The position numbers were made by a program, and so were the translations under genes. The notes under the pieces are model-generated. The model was given only the letters and a program-made list of their open reading frames with translations, was not told the DNA's origin and did not search any database. DNA of 64,000 nt from an uncultured Polaribacter sp. Lineage in GTDB: Bacteria > Bacteroidota > Bacteroidia > Flavobacteriales > Flavobacteriaceae. Below, one piece after another: positions 60,689 through 64,000 of this stretch. Position 1 is the stretch's first letter, and every line of letters begins with the position of its first letter. The stretch covers positions 1 through 64,000 of the forward strand of contig NZ_CANMUE010000004.1 in the NCBI RefSeq assembly GCF_947500975.1, in the 5' to 3' direction.

Positions 60689-61300
60689 ATGAGTTTAATA
60701 AAACTAACCATTAAAGGTATTTCTTATAGCCAAACCCAAAGTGGAGCTTATGCTTTGGTTTTAAGTGAAATTAAAGGTACAAGAACCTTACCAATTATTA
60801 TAGGAGCATTTGAAGCACAATCTATAGCAATAGCTTTAGAAAAAGAGATTAGACCTCCAAGACCGCTTACACACGATTTGTTTAAAACATTTTCTGATAC
60901 TTTTTTAATAAAAGTAGAAGAAGTTATTATTCATAAATTGGTAGATGGTGTCTTTTTTTCGAGTCTTGTTTGTGTAAGAGAGGGTGTAAAAGAAGTAATA
61001 GACACAAGAACTTCTGATGCCATAGCAATTGCCATTCGTTTTAATGCACCAATTTATACTTATGAAAATATTTTAGATAAAGCTGGAGTATATTTAAAAG
61101 TTGAAGAGGAATTGGCATTGGATAAAAATGAAGATTTTGGTGATTATTCTTTAGAGTTAGACGAATTAACTTCAGAAAAAGAAAACAGTTTTTCTGAAGT
61201 TTCATTAAAAGAATTACACAATAAATTAAATACTGCTGTTGTAAATGAAAATTACGAATTAGCAGCAAAAATAAGAGATGAAATTAGTAAACGCTCTTAA
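60689..61300 (+). CDS. Bifunctional nuclease family protein (DUF151) with UVR motif
   Basis: The 203-residue protein has an N-terminal bifunctional-nuclease (DUF151) domain (about 1-135: YALVLSEIKGTRTLPIIIGAFEAQSIAIALE, RPLTHDLFKT, DTRTSDAIAIAIRFNAPIY in parts). At the C-terminus (about 168-200) is a UvrB/UvrC interaction helix pair (KELHNKLNTAVVNENYELAAKIRDEI). The domain is named for an Arabidopsis enzyme with DNase and RNase activity; the bacterial role is unsettled, and the UVR motif hints at a link to excision repair. The next gene starts 11 bases later, so both are likely cotranscribed. Confidence 0.9.
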   Translation: MSLIKLTIKGISYSQTQSGAYALVLSEIKGTRTLPIIIGAFEAQSIAIALEKEIRPPRPLTHDLFKTFSDTFLIKVEEVIIHKLVDGVFFSSLVCVREGVKEVIDTRTSDAIAIAIRFNAPIYTYENILDKAGVYLKVEEELALDKNEDFGDYSLELDELTSEKENSFSEVSLKELHNKLNTAVVNENYELAAKIRDEISKRS

Positions 61301-61311
61301 AAAATAATCAC

Positions 61312-63060
61312 ATGAAAAAACTATTAATACTTCTACTCTCTGTAATTTCTTTTATATCTTATTCTCAAGAAATAGAACAAGACTGGAGCATTTCTTCCAT
61401 AAAAAAAATAGATGGAACTCTTATTCAAGAAACAGACTCAAGTGATGTTTTTTCTTTAAAAGACGGTAACTTTACTATTTCTTTAAAATCTGAGAATAAT
61501 TTAAATGCATCGGGTAATTATATTCATCAGAATAATTTATTGATATTTAACTACAAAGAACCAAAAGATACTGTTAGGTATTATAATATAGTTTCTTTTG
61601 ATAATGCAAGTTTAGTTTTGTCTGAGAATGATAAAATGTATACATTTTCATCAAAAGAATATGCTTCAATAATAATTCCTGAAAGCGAAGTTAATTTGGT
61701 TGTAAATGAGGTTGTAGAAAAGAAAGAAATAAAAAATGATACAATAATTCAAAGTCAAGGTTTCTCATTAAACACTTTATGGAGAGGGCTTTTAGGAATG
61801 ATTTCTTTAATTATAATTGCATTTTTATTCAGTTCAAATAGAAAAGCAATTGATTGGAAAAAGGTAGGGATTGGATTGTCACTTCAATTAATTATTGCAA
61901 TTGGTGTATTAAAAGTGCCATTTATTCAAAAAGGATTTGAATTGGTTGGAAAACTTTTTATCCAAATTTTAGAATACACTAAAGCAGGTAGTATGTTTTT
62001 ATTTAGTGGTTTAATTGAAGATATGAATACTTTTGGATACATATTTGCTTTTCAAGTTTTACCAACAATTATTTTCTTTTCTGCATTAACATCATTATTG
62101 TTTTACTTAGGGATAATTCAAAAAATAGTAAAAATATTAGCAATAGTTTTGTCTAAGTTTTTAGGAATTTCTGGTATGGAAAGTTTATCTGTAGCTGGTA
62201 ATATTTTCTTAGGTCAAACAGAAGCACCATTGTTAATTAAAGCTTATTTAGAAAAAATGAATAAGTCTGAAATGCTATTAGTAATGATTGGTGGAATGGC
62301 TACAGTGGCTGGCGCAGTTTTGGCAGCTTATATTGGATTTTTAGGAGGAGGAGATAAAGAATTAGAACTTGTATTTGCAAAACATTTATTAGCTGCATCA
62401 GTAATGGCAGCTCCTGGTGCAATTGTTATTTCTAAGATATTGTATCCACAAACAGAAGAAGTAAATACCGATGTAACTGTTTCTCAAGAAAAAATAGGAT
62501 CAAATGTTTTAGACGCTATTGCTAATGGAACCACAGAAGGTTTAAGGTTAGCTGTAAATGTAGGAGCAATGTTATTAGTTTTTGTAGCGGTAATTGCAAT
62601 GTTAAATGGCGGTTTAGATTTAATTGGAAATATTACTTCTTTAAATGATATTATTGCGCAAAATACAGCATATGATAAATTATCAATAGAATTTCTTTTA
62701 GGTTATATTTTTGCACCTTTAATGTGGTTAATTGGTGTTCCTTCAACAGATATGACTTTGATGGGGCAATTACTAGGAATCAAATTAGCAGCAAGTGAAT
62801 TTGTTGGTTATATACAATTAGCAGAATTAAAAAATGTAGCAAGTGCAACTCATTTAACATTTAATAAATCTATAATTATGGCAACATATATGTTATGTGG
62901 TTTTGCAAATTTTGCTTCAATAGGAATTCAAATTGGAGGTATAGGCTCTTTAGCTCCTGGTCAAAGAAAAACGTTATCAGAATTTGGAATGAAAGCTTTA
63001 ATTGGTGGTACAATTGCATCATTAATGTCTGCAACAATTGCAGGAATGATTATAGGATAA
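61312..63060 (+). CDS. Concentrative nucleoside transporter (NupC family) with an extra N-terminal secreted domain
   Basis: The 582-residue protein starts with a signal peptide (MKKLLILLLSVISFISYSQ). A beta-rich lipocalin-like domain follows (about 20-125, WSISSIKKIDGTLIQ, NLNASGNYIHQNNLLIFNY, YTFSSKEY), then a linker rich in Glu and Val. From about residue 150 it is a canonical CNT transporter (LLGMISLIIIAFLFSSNR, AGSMFLFSGLIEDM, SVAGNIFLGQTEAPLLI, MIGGMATVAGAVLAAYIG, GFANFASIGIQIGGIGSLAPGQR in parts). NupC of E. coli has about 400 residues. The transporter imports nucleosides with H+ or Na+, and the added domain would lie outside the inner membrane. thyA follows, a neighbour in nucleotide metabolism. 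Confidence 0.9.
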   Translation: MKKLLILLLSVISFISYSQEIEQDWSISSIKKIDGTLIQETDSSDVFSLKDGNFTISLKSENNLNASGNYIHQNNLLIFNYKEPKDTVRYYNIVSFDNASLVLSENDKMYTFSSKEYASIIIPESEVNLVVNEVVEKKEIKNDTIIQSQGFSLNTLWRGLLGMISLIIIAFLFSSNRKAIDWKKVGIGLSLQLIIAIGVLKVPFIQKGFELVGKLFIQILEYTKAGSMFLFSGLIEDMNTFGYIFAFQVLPTIIFFSALTSLLFYLGIIQKIVKILAIVLSKFLGISGMESLSVAGNIFLGQTEAPLLIKAYLEKMNKSEMLLVMIGGMATVAGAVLAAYIGFLGGGDKELELVFAKHLLAASVMAAPGAIVISKILYPQTEEVNTDVTVSQEKIGSNVLDAIANGTTEGLRLAVNVGAMLLVFVAVIAMLNGGLDLIGNITSLNDIIAQNTAYDKLSIEFLLGYIFAPLMWLIGVPSTDMTLMGQLLGIKLAASEFVGYIQLAELKNVASATHLTFNKSIIMATYMLCGFANFASIGIQIGGIGSLAPGQRKTLSEFGMKALIGGTIASLMSATIAGMIIG

Positions 63061-63091
63061 AATAGTTAATAACTTATTGATATAAATACCT

Positions 63092-63125
63092 AAAGCTTTA
63101 GCATTAATGTTAAAGCTTTTTTTAT
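63092..63125 (+). terminator. Terminator between the nucleoside transporter and thyA
   Basis: A near-perfect palindrome, 14 bp per arm with one G.U (63092-63105 with 63106-63119), ends in a T-run. Confidence 0.85.
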
Positions 63126-63153
63126 TTTTAAAATTGGAAAAAAATAGAAGAAA

Positions 63154-63978
63154 ATGAAACAATATCACGATTTAGTAAAACACGTTTTAGAAAACGGTAA
63201 TGAAAAAGGGGATCGAACAGGAACTGGAACAAAAAGTGTTTTTGGCTATCAAATGCGTTTCGATTTAAGTAAAGGATTTCCAATGGTAACTACAAAAAAG
63301 TTACACTTAAAATCGATTATTTATGAATTACTTTGGTTTATAAAAGGTGATACAAATATTAAATATTTACAAGATAATGGTGTGAAAATTTGGAATTCAT
63401 GGGCAGATGAGAATGGAGATTTAGGTCCTGTTTATGGGCATCAATGGCGTAATTGGAATAGTGATGAGGTGGATCAAATTAAAGAAGTAATTGATACTTT
63501 AAAAAATAATCCAAATTCTAGAAGAATGTTAGTTTCTGCATGGAATCCTTCAGTTTTACCAGATACATCTGTATCTTTTTCAGAAAATGTTGCTAATAAT
63601 AAAGCGGCTTTACCTCCTTGTCATGCATTTTTTCAATTTTATGTTGCTGATGGAAAATTATCTTGTCAATTGTATCAAAGAAGTGCAGATATTTTTTTAG
63701 GAGTTCCTTTTAATATTGCTTCTTATGCATTGTTTACTATGATGATGGCACAAGTTTGTGGCTATGAAGCTGGCGATTTTATTCACACTTTTGGAGACGC
63801 ACATATCTACAGTAATCATGTAGAACAATTAGAATTACAATTGTCTAGAGATGTAAGACCTTTGCCAACTATGAAAATAAATCCAGAAGTAAAAAATATT
63901 GAAAATTTTACTTTTGAAGATTTTGAATTAATAAACTACAATCCGCATCCTCATATTAAAGGAGAAGTTGCAGTTTAG
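63154..63978 (+). CDS. thyA: Thymidylate synthase
   Basis: ThyA methylates dUMP to dTMP using methylene-tetrahydrofolate. The 274-residue protein has the nucleophile C156 in [11 protein letters not shown], the phosphate-binding [26 protein letters not shown], and the N-terminal [13 protein letters not shown]. It is about ten residues longer than the E. coli enzyme (264) because of a short insert before the active site ([15 protein letters not shown]). The stop at 63976-63978 is inside the window, so the gene is complete. No consensus promoter is seen after the preceding terminator. Confidence 0.97.
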   Translation: MKQYHDLVKHVLENGNEKGDRTGTGTKSVFGYQMRFDLSKGFPMVTTKKLHLKSIIYELLWFIKGDTNIKYLQDNGVKIWNSWADENGDLGPVYGHQWRNWNSDEVDQIKEVIDTLKNNPNSRRMLVSAWNPSVLPDTSVSFSENVANNKAALPPCHAFFQFYVADGKLSCQLYQRSADIFLGVPFNIASYALFTMMMAQVCGYEAGDFIHTFGDAHIYSNHVEQLELQLSRDVRPLPTMKINPEVKNIENFTFEDFELINYNPHPHIKGEVAV

Positions 63979-64000
63979 TAAAAAAAAAGTTTGTTAAAAA

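Overview
The window is about 64 kb of a low-GC (roughly 30-33 %) chromosome from the Bacteroidota, almost certainly a member of the Flavobacteriaceae; a marine Polaribacter- or Tenacibaculum-like organism is my guess at finer rank. The reasons are a Na+-translocating NADH:quinone reductase, a gliding gene (gldA), a type IX secretion C-terminal sorting domain, SusC/SusD and GLPGLI families, a primary sigma factor without region 1.1, a DnaE with an N-terminal exonuclease, and many promoters carrying the Bacteroidota -7 box TAnnTTTG. I see no insertion sequence, prophage, CRISPR array or rRNA. Most of the window is core chromosome, with a few accessory outer-membrane loci.

Layout. 1-761 is the 3' end of a repeat-rich secreted protein. 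1276-7323 is the complete nqrABCDEF operon. 7425-8345 holds a retropepsin-like protease and a YqeY-like protein, followed by tRNA-Arg(TCG). Reverse-strand genes follow: a DnaQ/GIY-YIG nuclease, rpe and rpoD, with a repeat-bearing gap between rpe and rpoD. 11877-13489 is a sigma factor, a 63-residue protein and an MscS-like channel. 13607-16486 (reverse) is a deoxynucleoside kinase and a response regulator/histidine kinase pair. The kinase is divergent from two GLPGLI proteins and a TonB-receptor-like outer-membrane protein (16619-21199), and three 10-bp-spaced GTTAAC boxes lie between them. 21273-24949 holds a membrane protein, gldA, a HAD phosphatase and a sugar-lactone oxidase-like flavoprotein. 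25032-29372 is dnaE. 29563-33410 holds two secreted proteins. 33551-34712 is rpsP, rimM and tRNA-Ser(GGA).

34816-44955 is an ECF sigma / FecR anti-sigma / SusC / SusD / lipoprotein / zinc metalloprotease locus, which looks like a regulated system for capturing peptides or glycoproteins. 45136-49377 holds trmN6, a saccharopine-dehydrogenase-like gene, a DUF423 gene and pckA. 49470-54093 is a tight five-gene operon: a DUF2891 lipoprotein, an NRAMP-like transporter lacking the family's metal ligands, and the three subunits of 5-oxoprolinase (pxpA, pxpB, pxpC). I read it as a 5-oxoproline uptake and use module. 54219-58448 (reverse) carries a membrane pyrophosphatase, a soluble pyrophosphatase and the pyruvate dehydrogenase E1 beta subunit. 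58666-63978 has etfB, etfA, a bifunctional nuclease, a nucleoside transporter with an extra N-terminal secreted domain, and thyA.

Energy metabolism is a theme: Na+-NQR, a K+-dependent membrane pyrophosphatase (possibly a Na+ pump), Etf, PDH and PEP carboxykinase. The points I find most worth a second look are the non-canonical NRAMP in the 5-oxoprolinase operon, the GTTAAC triple box, the degenerate PHP domain in DnaE, the tRNA that begins inside the rimM stop codon, the intercistronic hairpins (fecR-susC, etfB-etfA), and the REP-like repeats.
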